Positions 8,356-16,607 of a stretch of 32,979 nt of DNA are shown piece after piece. Position 1 is the stretch's first letter, and each line of letters opens with the position of its first letter. The DNA comes from Lachnospiraceae bacterium (lineage in GTDB: Bacteria > Bacillota > Clostridia > Lachnospirales > Lachnospiraceae), in assembly GCA_024695145.1 (NCBI GenBank), contig JAILIS010000045.1:1-32979 (forward strand). The letters are read 5' to 3'. The translations under genes and the position numbers were made by a program. The notes under the pieces were generated by a model. The model did no database searches. It saw nothing but the letters and a program-made list of their open reading frames with translations, and was not told where the DNA came from.

Positions 8356-9515
8356 TTCCTGAGGCCCCCGATAAACTCAGCCAGTCTGTCCATGGCGATC
8401 TTAAGCTTTTCAAGAGAGTATGCATAGGAAATACGCAGGAATCCCTCTCCGCTGTCACCGAAAGCGGTTCCCGGCACTACGGCAAGATTCTGTGCATCAA
8501 GAAGCGCGAATGCAAATTCCTCACTGGTCATATTGAATTCCCGGATATCCGGAAAGACATAAAACGCTCCAAAAGGCTCAAAACACGGCAGCCCCATCTC
8601 GCGAAAGGCATTCATCAGGAAGTTCCTTCTCTGATTATATGACTTCTTCATTGTCAAGACGTCATCATCACCGTTTCTTAATGCCTCAACAGCAGCATAC
8701 TGGCTTGTTGTGGGTGCACACATTATGGCGAACTGGTGTATCTTTGTCATCTGGGTGATAATCTCTTCGGGGCCGGCTGCATATCCGAGTCTCCATCCCG
8801 TCATTGCATAAGCTTTGGAAAATCCGTTAATGACGATCGTACGCTCGCGCATTCCGGGTATCGAAGCAACGGTCACATGATCGCCTTTGTATGTAAGTTC
8901 CGCGTATATCTCGTCAGAAAGCACAAATATATCTTTTTCGATACATATCTTTGCGATCTTCTCAAGATCTTCCTTCTCCATAATGGCGCCTGTAGGGTTA
9001 TTTGGAAAAGGAAGTACAAGGATCTTGGTCCTGTCGGTTATCGCTTCTTCCAGCTCTTTTGCTGTCAGGCGAAAATCATCCTCATTTTTCAGTTCTATAA
9101 TGACAGGCTTTGCTCCGGCAAGTATCGCACACGGTTCATAAGAAACATAACTGGGCTGCGGAATGATGACTTCATCTCCCGGATCCAGCATGGCACGAAA
9201 AGCTATATCTATCGCTTCGGAACCGCCTACGGTTATGATCGTCTCCTTCTTCGGATCATAGGTCACACCGAATCTCCTGCTGTAGTAATTACAGATCTCA
9301 GTGCGCAGTTCAATCAGTCCCGAATTCGACGTGTAGAACGTTCTTCCTTTTTCGAGAGAATATATGCCTTCATCCCTTATATGCCAGGGTGTGTCAAAAT
9401 CAGGCTCGCCGACTCCGAGTGAGATGGTGTCTTTTCTCTCACTGGCAATATCAAAAAACTTTCTGATACCGGACGGCTTGATGTTGACAATGGTTTGTGA
9501 TAAAGGATTTCTCAT
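8352..9515 (-). CDS. PLP-dependent class I/II aminotransferase
   Basis: Fold-type I aminotransferase of the aspartate/aromatic aminotransferase group, 387 residues. Visible residues are N173-P174 (PNNPTG), D201 and Y204 (DEIY), and the PLP-binding K234 in NGFSKAYAMTGWRLGY. A Gly/Ser-rich PLP-phosphate segment GGSEAIDIAF occurs near residue 98. The N-terminal SGIRKFFDIA is common in clostridial relatives annotated as aspartate or alanine aminotransferases. The substrate cannot be fixed from sequence. The start overlaps the stop of the upstream Lrp-type regulator by 4 nt; such Lrp-aminotransferase pairs usually point to amino-acid-responsive control, which is inference here. Confidence 0.93.
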   Translation of the reverse strand: MRNPLSQTIVNIKPSGIRKFFDIASERKDTISLGVGEPDFDTPWHIRDEGIYSLEKGRTFYTSNSGLIELRTEICNYYSRRFGVTYDPKKETIITVGGSEAIDIAFRAMLDPGDEVIIPQPSYVSYEPCAILAGAKPVIIELKNEDDFRLTAKELEEAITDRTKILVLPFPNNPTGAIMEKEDLEKIAKICIEKDIFVLSDEIYAELTYKGDHVTVASIPGMRERTIVINGFSKAYAMTGWRLGYAAGPEEIITQMTKIHQFAIMCAPTTSQYAAVEALRNGDDDVLTMKKSYNQRRNFLMNAFREMGLPCFEPFGAFYVFPDIREFNMTSEEFAFALLDAQNLAVVPGTAFGDSGEGFLRISYAYSLEKLKIAMDRLAEFIGGLRN

Positions 9516-9994
9516 GGTGTCATAATCATCCTTTCATCTTCGTTCTTTCTGCCGAGAACAGTACCCTGCTCCTTGTATTTGCGCAGAACAAAATGTGTCG
9601 TGGTGCTGATAACGGATTCAAGCGTTGACAGTTTCTGAGATACAAAGGAAGATATCTCTTTTAATGTCTTTCCCTCCATGAATACCAGAAGATCATATCC
9701 ACCGCTTATCAGATATGTGGACTGCACTTCGGGATATTTGTAAATGCGTTCGGCTATTTCATCAAATCCTTTTCCTCTTTGGGGTGTGACACGTACTTCT
9801 ATCAGCGCATGTATCCTCTCATCAGTGACCTTGTCCCAGTCAATAAGAGTATGATATCCGCAGATGATCCCTTCACTTTCCATAGCCGCAAGCTCGTTGG
9901 CAACATCTATCTCCGTCATGCCGAGACATACTGCTATTTCCTTAAGATCGACCCTGCTGTTCTTTTCAATAAAACTGAGTATTTCTTCTCTCAT
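9512..9994 (-). CDS. Lrp/AsnC-family transcriptional regulator
   Basis: Feast/famine-type regulator, 160 residues. The N-terminal winged helix-turn-helix (about 1-55) shows the family pattern RVDLKEIAVCLGM...VANELAAMESEGIICGY. The C-terminal RAM (ligand/oligomerisation) domain at about 65-145 includes YLISGGYDLLVFMEG. It sits between the AIR-synthase-like gene (4-nt ATGA overlap upstream) and the aminotransferase (4-nt overlap downstream), so it is co-expressed and probably controls the local operon. The effector is not identifiable. Confidence 0.92.
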   Translation of the reverse strand: MREEILSFIEKNSRVDLKEIAVCLGMTEIDVANELAAMESEGIICGYHTLIDWDKVTDERIHALIEVRVTPQRGKGFDEIAERIYKYPEVQSTYLISGGYDLLVFMEGKTLKEISSFVSQKLSTLESVISTTTHFVLRKYKEQGTVLGRKNEDERMIMTP

Positions 9995-10998
9995 TTTCTG
10001 CCCTCTTTGTGTTCTTTGTATTTATACAGTTCATCCGGTCCCGGAGGTTCGAGAAACCTTCTGTCATCTTTGTTCGTAACGATACGGTCGTTGCCCCCGG
10101 TAACCTTTCCTATCACCGCGGCATTAATACCTTCCCTCTTCAGCGCCCTTACTACATCCGAACCGTTTGGAGCCGTTATCAGCATTGAACCGCTTGAGAT
10201 CAGTCTGTATGGATCGATCCCATATACTTCACATATCTCAACTGTTTCCTGTCTCACCGGTATATCTGACAGTTCTACCTCAAGGCCGCATTTACTGCTT
10301 ACCGCAACTTCCCATAACGCACCGAATATACCGCCTTCGGTCACATCATGCATTGCACTGACTCCTGCCTGAACCGCCGTAAGTGCGTCTTTGACAACAG
10401 AAACCAGTTCCGAAAAACCTTCTGCCCTGTCAACAAACGAAGGAGAGAATCGCTTGAGCAGATAATCCCGGTCATCTTTAGCGATGATCCCGGTACCTTC
10501 CAGTCCTATCCACTTGGTAACGACAACATCATCTCCCGGCTTTGCCCCGGATGTCGTGATCATCCGGTCCTTTCTGACCTTGCCTATCCCTGTTGAAGTG
10601 ATCACCGGCTGGCTGACTACGGGTGTTACCTCCGTGTGACCTCCGATCACCTGAATGCCAAGTTTTTCACACTCTTTCGATGCCTGATGCATGATGTGCT
10701 TCAGGTCACTTTCTTCACTGCCTTCAGGTAGTAAGACCGAGAGCATGATACCGATGACCTCTGCTCCCGATGATGCGATATCATTAGCCGTAACATGAAC
10801 AGATAATGCCCCGATATCGTGGCTGGTTCCGGTTATGGGATCTGTGGACATCACAAAGATCTCATCGTTTTCCAATCGGATCGCAGCGCAGTCTTCGCCT
10901 ATTCCTGCTCCTACCAGTATCTCGGGGCGTTTTGTACTGATCTGTCTGATTATTGATCTTGTAAGTACGTTTTCAGGTACTTTACCTATCTTTAACAT
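9991..10998 (-). CDS. AIR synthase / HypE-like family protein without the HypE C-terminal Cys
   Basis: PurM/HypE/ThiL-superfamily protein of about 335 residues. It starts MLKIGKVPENVLTRSI and has the AIRS-type ATP motif GAGIGEDCAAI, then STDPITGT, a second-domain GGHTEVTP and HDVTEGGIFGALWEVA. The frame is open up to 11076, but GGAG lies 6 nt before the ATG at 10998, and the resulting N-terminus matches the family, so this start is chosen (11004 is the alternative). True HypE proteins end in a PR-x-C motif whose Cys carries the thiocarboxamide. Here the tail is EPPGPDELYKYKE with no Cys, and no hydrogenase or other hyp gene is nearby. It is therefore a HypE-like AIR-synthase paralogue of unknown substrate. 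It lies within the VanW-Lrp-aminotransferase operon. Confidence 0.88.
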   Translation of the reverse strand: MLKIGKVPENVLTRSIIRQISTKRPEILVGAGIGEDCAAIRLENDEIFVMSTDPITGTSHDIGALSVHVTANDIASSGAEVIGIMLSVLLPEGSEESDLKHIMHQASKECEKLGIQVIGGHTEVTPVVSQPVITSTGIGKVRKDRMITTSGAKPGDDVVVTKWIGLEGTGIIAKDDRDYLLKRFSPSFVDRAEGFSELVSVVKDALTAVQAGVSAMHDVTEGGIFGALWEVAVSSKCGLEVELSDIPVRQETVEICEVYGIDPYRLISSGSMLITAPNGSDVVRALKREGINAAVIGKVTGGNDRIVTNKDDRRFLEPPGPDELYKYKEHKEGRK

Positions 10999-11017
10999 TT
11001 CCATCTCCGGCAGGTGA

Positions 11018-12661
11018 TCACAGACCCAGCCCCTGCATCGCAGCTTCCGCTGCCGCTGCTGCCGAGGCCGCTGCATTTAATTCCCCAACGGTTGCCTTTA
11101 CAGCATCAATGCTGCCGGTCGCGATCGCCGACTGAATCATTGCCAGAGCCGCAGGATTGTCTGTTCCGGTTCCCACCGTGGCAGTTCTCGGAGTCGGCAG
11201 ATATGTACTCTTGTTAACCTCTGTCCTCTCCGTTTCCTTTCCGTCAACAGTAACAATCTTCCACAATTTTCCGGTATATCCCGTATGTGCGGACTGCGTT
11301 GATATGGAACCGACAGGCGCCGAAGGATCGGCTATGATCTTGTCCCCTTCAGGTATTGTTTCGGAGAGCTGTTCGCTCTCGAATGAAACCTTTCTGTTGT
11401 CCGGTCTCGTTTCCACTCCGTATATATTAAATATTACCTGCTTGTCAGAAGTTGTTATTCCCTCTATGTAGATCGGATATTCCGAACTGTTTGTGAACTT
11501 AAAGTCCTTACTGGTTCCCGAGATAGCCGCATCCGACGACAGATCCACATACGATACTATCATTGAATGGTTATGTCGCTCATTAACCTGCAGTTCGGCA
11601 CGGAGTACCGCATTGTACAGTGTGGAGCTTACCTGACAGATCCCTCCTCCAAGGCTCTCAACTACCATGCCGTTAAGATACGATCCTGCAAGATAGTATC
11701 CGTTCTCCTCCGTAAACGGGCTGACCGTATCATACATGGAAAACGACTCTCCCGGCAGCAGCACCGTTCCGTTTACAAGCCTGGTGCCGTTTCTGACATT
11801 TCCGGATCTGTCTGCGCCCGATGTGGAAAAGCTTGTTTTATAACTGCCGATTATATCATGTACCTTCTCAAGGTCTTCGACACTTGCCTTCGGAACATCC
11901 TGAACGACTACAAGATCTACTGTAACGTCATCTCCGTTAAAGCTGTCCAGCTTGGACATTATCCTGGATACGGATGCATTAACATCAACCACCTCTCCCG
12001 TTGTACCGCCGGTAACATGAAAATCCCCGTCTTCCTTTGTAAGTGTGGCATTCTTTGCTTCAACGTTATACTTATCCCCCTGTTCCTTGACAACAGAGGT
12101 AACGGTATTTCTGTCAAACACTACTCTGAGAGGATATACTTTCTTCTCATGCTCAAGATCTTTGCGCTGCTTATATCTGTCGACTATGCTTCCGTCCCTG
12201 CCCACATACAGCGCATCTGCAACCACATCTTTTTCATCCCACTTAAGCCCGAGTTCGGCTGCTGTTACTTTTGTGCTGTTTTCTCCTATGGAATTAAGCG
12301 TAATGACCGCCTCGGACATGGCATCAACTTTATCTGTTATGAGATTTACAGCCTCATCATAGGTCTTTCCGGAAAGATCGATGTCGTCTACGTATATTCC
12401 GTTCATGATCGTTCCGGACAGATCCCGCTCCACCAGCGATTCGATATCCATGTTAAAAGATGACCCTTCACCCACAGACGAACCGCTGCCGCTGCGAACG
12501 GTCTCAAAAGCTTCTCTTACCAGATCGTTCGCGCCCGCAAGAACATCATCACCCGAATAAGCCGACACCCCGGCGGGGTTTGCAAACGAACCTGCAATGA
12601 CGGCTAACGCAATGACCAGTATTCTTTTTGTAATACGACCGTTTCTCATCTCGATTGACAC
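11018..12661 (-). CDS. Exported VanW-family protein with peptidoglycan-binding-like and G5-like regions
   Basis: Secreted or surface-anchored envelope protein, up to 547 residues. A signal peptide is clear (RITKRILVIALAVIAGSF, cleavage near residues 33-36). YoaR/PG_binding_4-like repeats occupy about 85-250. The VanW domain (about 265-400) contains LLPGESFSMYD and the diagnostic GGGICQVSSTLYNAVL. A G5-like beta region follows at about 415-490. The extreme C-terminus is Ala-rich. The role of VanW domains is unknown beyond their association with the cell wall and, historically, glycopeptide resistance. This is the conserved housekeeping type and does not indicate resistance. The start is uncertain: the frame opens at a GTG at 12661, while the ATG at 12649 gives a more typical signal peptide; neither has a good ribosome binding site. 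It lies 15 nt after a 36-residue membrane peptide gene in the same operon. Confidence 0.92.
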   Translation of the reverse strand: MSIEMRNGRITKRILVIALAVIAGSFANPAGVSAYSGDDVLAGANDLVREAFETVRSGSGSSVGEGSSFNMDIESLVERDLSGTIMNGIYVDDIDLSGKTYDEAVNLITDKVDAMSEAVITLNSIGENSTKVTAAELGLKWDEKDVVADALYVGRDGSIVDRYKQRKDLEHEKKVYPLRVVFDRNTVTSVVKEQGDKYNVEAKNATLTKEDGDFHVTGGTTGEVVDVNASVSRIMSKLDSFNGDDVTVDLVVVQDVPKASVEDLEKVHDIIGSYKTSFSTSGADRSGNVRNGTRLVNGTVLLPGESFSMYDTVSPFTEENGYYLAGSYLNGMVVESLGGGICQVSSTLYNAVLRAELQVNERHNHSMIVSYVDLSSDAAISGTSKDFKFTNSSEYPIYIEGITTSDKQVIFNIYGVETRPDNRKVSFESEQLSETIPEGDKIIADPSAPVGSISTQSAHTGYTGKLWKIVTVDGKETERTEVNKSTYLPTPRTATVGTGTDNPAALAMIQSAIATGSIDAVKATVGELNAAASAAAAAEAAMQGLGL

Positions 12662-12676
12662 ACCCCGGCAATTTGT

Positions 12677-12787
12677 TTATGATGCTATAAGAGCGATCAG
12701 AGTGGGAACAACCATCGCTATGACAAGGATCCCTATTATGATCGCCGATATTATCTGCTTTGTTTTTTTGTTATGAAAATTCATCAT
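12677..12787 (-). CDS. Small single-pass membrane peptide (36 aa)
   Basis: Short gene not captured by a 60-residue cutoff. It encodes a polar/basic head (MMNFHNKKTKQ) and then a hydrophobic membrane helix (IISAIIIGILVIAMVVPTL) close to the C-terminus. A ribosome binding site AGAGGA lies 6 nt before the first ATG at 12787; a second ATG follows immediately at 12784. A well-matched promoter (12834-12862) precedes it, and the vanW-family gene begins about 15 nt after its TAA. The charge pattern puts the N-terminus inside. The function is unknown; I recall similar tiny hydrophobic proteins in Lachnospiraceae genomes but cannot name a family. Confidence 0.7.
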   Translation of the reverse strand: MMNFHNKKTKQIISAIIIGILVIAMVVPTLIALIAS

Positions 12788-12799
12788 GACGATTCCTCT

Positions 12800-12828
12800 T
12801 TGACATAAACTGTTGTATGCAATCTATT
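12800..12828 (+). promoter_or_regulatory. Promoter for the 12841 hypothetical gene
   Basis: A perfect -35 box TTGACA (12800-12805) lies 17 nt from a -10 box TCTATT (12823-12828, 4 of 6). The start point should fall near 12835, giving a leader of about 6 nt before the ATG at 12841. It overlaps the oppositely oriented promoter at 12834-12862. Confidence 0.5.
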
Positions 12829-12833
12829 GGGTA

Positions 12834-12862
12834 ATTATAAATGATATCACCACTGTTTACAA
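12834..12862 (-). promoter_or_regulatory. Promoter of the small peptide / vanW operon
   Basis: On the minus strand TTGTAA (12857-12862), a 17-nt spacer and a perfect TATAAT (12834-12839). The predicted start is near 12827, about 40 nt before the small peptide ATG. The -35 box lies inside the first codons of the opposite-strand gene, and each start site falls within the other promoter. Confidence 0.65.
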
Positions 12863-13587
12863 CCATTGTAGTGGTTGCCGGATTCATATTTGCTTTCATG
12901 AAATTCACCTCTTCAAAACCCGATGACGGGATCAGGCTGTTTCGTGAAAGAGAACGCCGGGCCGACAGCACGCTCAAAAAACCTCTTGACGATCTTGAGT
13001 TTATCCATTTTCCGATAAGTGACATTCCTGATCCGGATCCTGCCGTTAACGAAAAATGCGCCGCTCTTACCGGTCAGCTCAAAACGCTGTCGGAAAAGAA
13101 GATCGTAAACCTCACAGGCATCTCAAATACTGATCTGAAACTGACTTACGGTGCCCCCAATCTTCCGATACTGACAGAATATGATCAGAACTTTACCGCT
13201 CTGTGTAAGGCCGTGTATGATCTTGGCTGCGAATACATCAGTGCCGGGTATGAAGACGAAGCAGTTAAAGTATTAAATGCCGGAGTAGCCATCGGTACGG
13301 ACATTTCCGGAAACTATACATCTCTGGCGGAAATATATGCAAAGAACGGTCTGTATGTTGAAATACAGCGTCTTATCAACTGTGCGGACAACATCCGCTC
13401 CCTTACGAAAAAATCAACCATCGTAAAACTTCAGAACATCCTGGATGAACACACATCTTCCGTCATTAAGCTTTCCGGTGATGATGCGGACGGATCTGTA
13501 CATCATGACGATCCCGACAGTATCCTGCCAGCGGACATTCTTGACATTTTGGAGACTGTGCCTTACAGATCTGACGACCAAACGTGA
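12841..13587 (+). CDS. Hypothetical membrane-anchored protein, possibly TPR-like
   Basis: Protein of 248 residues of unknown function. The N-terminal hydrophobic segment (about 3-20, LFTTIVVVAGFIFAFM) is a membrane anchor or uncleaved signal. A charged linker (about 25-60) and a soluble alpha-helical part follow (about 65-215). Its helices contain YISAGYEDEAVKVLNAG and YTSLAEIYAKNGL, which resemble tetratricopeptide helix pairs. The acidic tail is rich in Asp. No ribosome binding site is seen, and the promoter -10 box lies only 12 nt upstream of the ATG. Its last 122 nt overlap the 3' end of nth on the opposite strand. Codon use looks ordinary and both ends are intact, so I believe it is real. 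Confidence 0.75.
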   Translation: MISPLFTTIVVVAGFIFAFMKFTSSKPDDGIRLFRERERRADSTLKKPLDDLEFIHFPISDIPDPDPAVNEKCAALTGQLKTLSEKKIVNLTGISNTDLKLTYGAPNLPILTEYDQNFTALCKAVYDLGCEYISAGYEDEAVKVLNAGVAIGTDISGNYTSLAEIYAKNGLYVEIQRLINCADNIRSLTKKSTIVKLQNILDEHTSSVIKLSGDDADGSVHHDDPDSILPADILDILETVPYRSDDQT

Positions 13588-14128
13588 TCATCCACAAATT
13601 GATATTTATCCAGTACTCCTCCGGTATCGCCTTCATCAGATCATATTCTATCTTTTCGGGATCTTCCTCTTTTGTCAGTTTCAATCTTCTCGAAATACGC
13701 TTGACATGAGTATCCACAACGATACTGTTTATTCCGTATATGTTTCCGCGTATGACATTCGCCGTTTTCCGTCCGACTCCGGGAAGCTTTGTCAGTTCAT
13801 CTATATCGCTCGGTACTTTTCCGTCAAAATCCCTTAACAGCATGTTTGCACAGGCGATTATATTCTTTGCTTTATTCCTGAAAAAACCGGCCTGACGGAT
13901 GTCGTTTTCCATCTCTGAAAGATCCGCATCGGCATAATCTTTCATCGTTTTGTATTTTACGAACAGATCCTTTGTGATCATGTTCACTCTGGCATCCGTA
14001 CACTGTGCACTGAGTATGGTGGCTACCAGAAGCTGCCACGGGTCACTGTGCTCCAGATAGCATCTGATGTCCTCCGGATACATTTTCCGGAATATCTCTA
14101 TTATCTCTAGAGTCCTCTTTGTCGCCAT
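13466..14128 (-). CDS. nth: Endonuclease III (DNA glycosylase/AP lyase)
   Basis: Base-excision repair enzyme removing oxidised pyrimidines, 220 residues. The helix-hairpin-helix LPGVGRKTANVI holds the catalytic K121. D139 in VVDTHVKR is the second catalytic residue. The [4Fe-4S] loop C188-x6-C195-x2-C198-x5-C204 is complete. A short His/Arg-rich tail follows. The ATG comes one base after the stop of the DUF5662 gene, so the two are coupled. The part encoding the iron-sulfur loop lies in a 122-nt antisense overlap with the convergent hypothetical gene, an unusual arrangement. Confidence 0.96.
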   Translation of the reverse strand: MATKRTLEIIEIFRKMYPEDIRCYLEHSDPWQLLVATILSAQCTDARVNMITKDLFVKYKTMKDYADADLSEMENDIRQAGFFRNKAKNIIACANMLLRDFDGKVPSDIDELTKLPGVGRKTANVIRGNIYGINSIVVDTHVKRISRRLKLTKEEDPEKIEYDLMKAIPEEYWININLWMITFGRQICKAQSPKCQECPLAGYCRDRHDVQIRPHHHRKA

Positions 14129-14129
14129 A

Positions 14130-14729
14130 TCATTTCTTTTTTTTACGGTTTCTTAAGTGCTCCGCCAGTTTTGCACCCGGGTAGTGTTTTAAGATCACAT
14201 TCCTGATGTAGCTCTCCGTTACTTCCGGTCCGTTGGAAGCCAGCATCCTGAGAAGTTTTTCCAGTTCCGCTCTCGTATGATCTTCTATAAGTTGTGTATA
14301 GTCACCTTTTTCATAATACTTAAGCGGCATATCGCATGTATAATGACCTTTGTTGTAGATAGCCGAAGCTGCAACCCTGTCCACATACATTTCCACCAGG
14401 TATCTTTTGGGCATTCTTGCGGGCCTGATGATGTGCTCGCCGCCGTCTCCGTGCAGACTCGGTTTGTAGTCGGTCCAATACTCATAGTGATGTTTGTTTC
14501 TGCCCTTATGATGGATCCACGCTTCGGAATATCCCTTTTTTTCTCTCTCCGCGTTGTTCGGACTCCTGTATCCCTGATAATACTTTGCACCGACAAAAAA
14601 TTCCGTCGGACTGTACTTGCTCAGATCATGAGTGATACCCTGCCAGTACAGGCCCACCCGGAAGCAGCCCTGTCTGACCATTCTGCGATGCTCACTCACG
14701 GTAATAAAATGCTTTATCAGCTTAAACAT
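14130..14729 (-). CDS. DUF5662 family protein
   Basis: Protein of about 199 residues with strongly conserved polar motifs: THDLSKYSPTEF, YYQGYRSPNNAE, HHKGRNKHHYEYW and MYVDRVAA. These match the clostridial DUF5662 family of unknown function. The His/Asp pattern (HDLSK, HHKGRNKHH) suggests a metal-binding or HD-like hydrolase fold, which is inference. The frame is open to 14750, but GGAGG lies 6 nt before the ATG at 14729 and the protein then starts MFKLIKHFITVSEHR, so this start is chosen. It overlaps the end of the Na/phosphate cotransporter gene by 8 nt and is followed by nth. Confidence 0.85.
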   Translation of the reverse strand: MFKLIKHFITVSEHRRMVRQGCFRVGLYWQGITHDLSKYSPTEFFVGAKYYQGYRSPNNAEREKKGYSEAWIHHKGRNKHHYEYWTDYKPSLHGDGGEHIIRPARMPKRYLVEMYVDRVAASAIYNKGHYTCDMPLKYYEKGDYTQLIEDHTRAELEKLLRMLASNGPEVTESYIRNVILKHYPGAKLAEHLRNRKKKK

Positions 14730-16542
14730 TTGCAGCCTCCGCAGCTTCATCTATCCTTGACAGCCTGTCATTGTATTCTTTATGAACTCTGTCGTATTCC
14801 CTGTTGTATTCCTCGTTCTTGCCCTGGTGAATGGAGGCGGTGTATGAATGTTTCTGATTATCCACCTCGGAACTGACCCTTGCAATAGTGGCTATACCGA
14901 TATTGGAGCACGTTTTACCGATCCTTTCCACATTTGCGAGTATGTCGGAGAAGATCACCCCGGCCCTTACCGTGCACTGTCCTTCGCGAAGCCGGACAAG
15001 ATGGTTGTCATGAAGCGTAGATACAAGTTCCTGAAGAACAGACACACTCGGCTCAATATGATATGCCGCACTGATGTCCCTTTTTTCAAACGCCCTGGAA
15101 GAGTATTCCATGATCTCCTCAACAAGCTCTCTGGTCAGTTCTATCTCACCCCTGGCCGTAGGTGAAAAGACTATCCGCTCCATGTTCAGGGTCGTTGCCG
15201 CATCTGCCATTTTGTCGGCATAATCCCCGAGATGCTCAAATTCGGAAACCAGTTTATGATACTGTTTCAGTATACGCAGATGCAGATCCTCGCTGACGTA
15301 TGGAGCAAGCTGTACGAGATATTTATCCACACTGTCGGTCAGATAATCTATGTTCTCTTCTTCATCATGGATCTGTTCAATGACATCCGCATCATAAACG
15401 CTGATCACTGAAAAAGCCTTTTCGATATTGACCCTTGCGGCATTGAACATTATCGTCAGAACATCATAACATCCTCCGAAGGCAATGGCCGGTGTTCCGA
15501 AGAACACGGGGTTGAGTGCGGTGACCTTGTCCGCATATTTTCCGGCTGCAACCGGATCGTCCTTTATGATCTTTTCCGCGCAATTCTTGATCAGTCTGCT
15601 TACCGGCAGCAGAACGACCGCACATGCCAGATTGAATATGGTGTTTGCATTTGCAATGTCACCCGATCTCATTGTTTTATTCCATAATCCGTCAATGAGT
15701 CCCGTATGATACAGTATGGTGACCGTGACAAGAACAAGCACAGTTTTGCAAATGTTATAAAGGATATTGATCATGCCGACTCTCTTTGATTCGGCCTTGG
15801 CTCCTATCGAACACACTATACCGGTAGTCACGCAGTCACCGAGGTATACACCGACTATTACCACGTATACGACCTTGAACGGTATGTTCCCGGCCTGGGA
15901 GAATGCCTGCAGCATACCGATCGTTGCGGACGAACTTTGCAGGACGAAGGCTATGCCTGCACCGGTCAAGTATCCTATGACGGGGTTGTTGCCCATATTT
16001 TCAAACAGACGGTCTACCATTCCGCTCTCGGAAAAAGAGGTGACCGCACTTGTCATATTCATGAGTCCCGTAAAGAGTATACCGAATCCTATGGCAATAT
16101 TACCGATATTGTCGGCTCTTTTGAACTTGAATCCCATTATGAGGATGATTCCGAGGATAAGCGCGATAGGCGCAAGAGTTGACGGCTGGAAAAACTGAAG
16201 AAAAGAACCGCTTTCCGCATTAAGATCCAAAAGTCTGATTATCTGACCCGTAACCGTTGTTCCGACATTGGCACCGATTATGATGCCGAGAGACTGATCC
16301 AGGCTCAGCACGCCTGCTGCCACCAGACCGGACGTTATAACAATGGTTGCCGTTGAAGACTGTATAATGGCAGTGATGATAACACCGAGGAAAAAGGCTT
16401 TCAAAGGATTGTCAGTGATCTTGCCGATGACTATCTTAAGTGTCCCGGATGAGCTCTCTTTGAGATTATTTCCCATAAGCCGCATTCCGTACAGGAACAT
16501 GGCCAGTCCGCCAAGCAACGAGATCACATTGAATATATACAT
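14722..16542 (-). CDS. Na+/phosphate cotransporter family protein with PhoU-like domain
   Basis: Polytopic membrane protein of 606 residues in the NptA/YjbB (PF02690) family, predicted to move phosphate with sodium. The two inverted transport repeats carry the hallmark QSS motifs: QSSTATIVITSG at 61 and QSSSATIGML near 200. Roughly 8-9 hydrophobic segments precede residue 330. The cytoplasmic C-terminal half (about 350-580) is a helical PhoU-like domain (EYSSRAFEKRDI, EHLGDYADKMADAA). A ribosome binding site GAGGG lies 7-8 nt before the ATG, and an extended -10 promoter sits about 36 nt upstream. The gene heads an operon with the DUF5662 gene and nth. Confidence 0.94.
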   Translation of the reverse strand: MYIFNVISLLGGLAMFLYGMRLMGNNLKESSSGTLKIVIGKITDNPLKAFFLGVIITAIIQSSTATIVITSGLVAAGVLSLDQSLGIIIGANVGTTVTGQIIRLLDLNAESGSFLQFFQPSTLAPIALILGIILIMGFKFKRADNIGNIAIGFGILFTGLMNMTSAVTSFSESGMVDRLFENMGNNPVIGYLTGAGIAFVLQSSSATIGMLQAFSQAGNIPFKVVYVVIVGVYLGDCVTTGIVCSIGAKAESKRVGMINILYNICKTVLVLVTVTILYHTGLIDGLWNKTMRSGDIANANTIFNLACAVVLLPVSRLIKNCAEKIIKDDPVAAGKYADKVTALNPVFFGTPAIAFGGCYDVLTIMFNAARVNIEKAFSVISVYDADVIEQIHDEEENIDYLTDSVDKYLVQLAPYVSEDLHLRILKQYHKLVSEFEHLGDYADKMADAATTLNMERIVFSPTARGEIELTRELVEEIMEYSSRAFEKRDISAAYHIEPSVSVLQELVSTLHDNHLVRLREGQCTVRAGVIFSDILANVERIGKTCSNIGIATIARVSSEVDNQKHSYTASIHQGKNEEYNREYDRVHKEYNDRLSRIDEAAEAANV

Positions 16543-16577
16543 TATCGCACCCTCAAAGCACTGTTCGTATCACCTTA

Positions 16578-16586
16578 AGTATAGCA
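16578..16586 (-). promoter_or_regulatory. Extended -10 promoter of the Na/phosphate cotransporter gene
   Basis: On the minus strand TGCTATACT, an extended -10 element (TGn followed by TATACT), with no convincing -35 box. The predicted start is near 16571, giving a leader of about 29 nt before the ATG at 16542. Confidence 0.45.
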
Positions 16587-16607
16587 AATCTGCACGAATA
16601 CAGAACG

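Noticed and set aside
11567..12463. Plus-strand open frame of 298 codons
   Set aside because: Shadow of the VanW-family gene, which has a signal peptide and clear domains; the plus translation has no family features.
11018..12661. Vancomycin resistance determinant
   Set aside because: VanW domains occur in many housekeeping envelope proteins of Clostridia; no vanHAX ligase genes or VanRS-type context are nearby.
12771..13025. Minus-strand 84-codon frame over the 12841 promoter
   Set aside because: It covers the divergent promoters and the start of the opposite gene, has no ribosome binding site, and overlaps the better-supported 36-residue peptide gene start.
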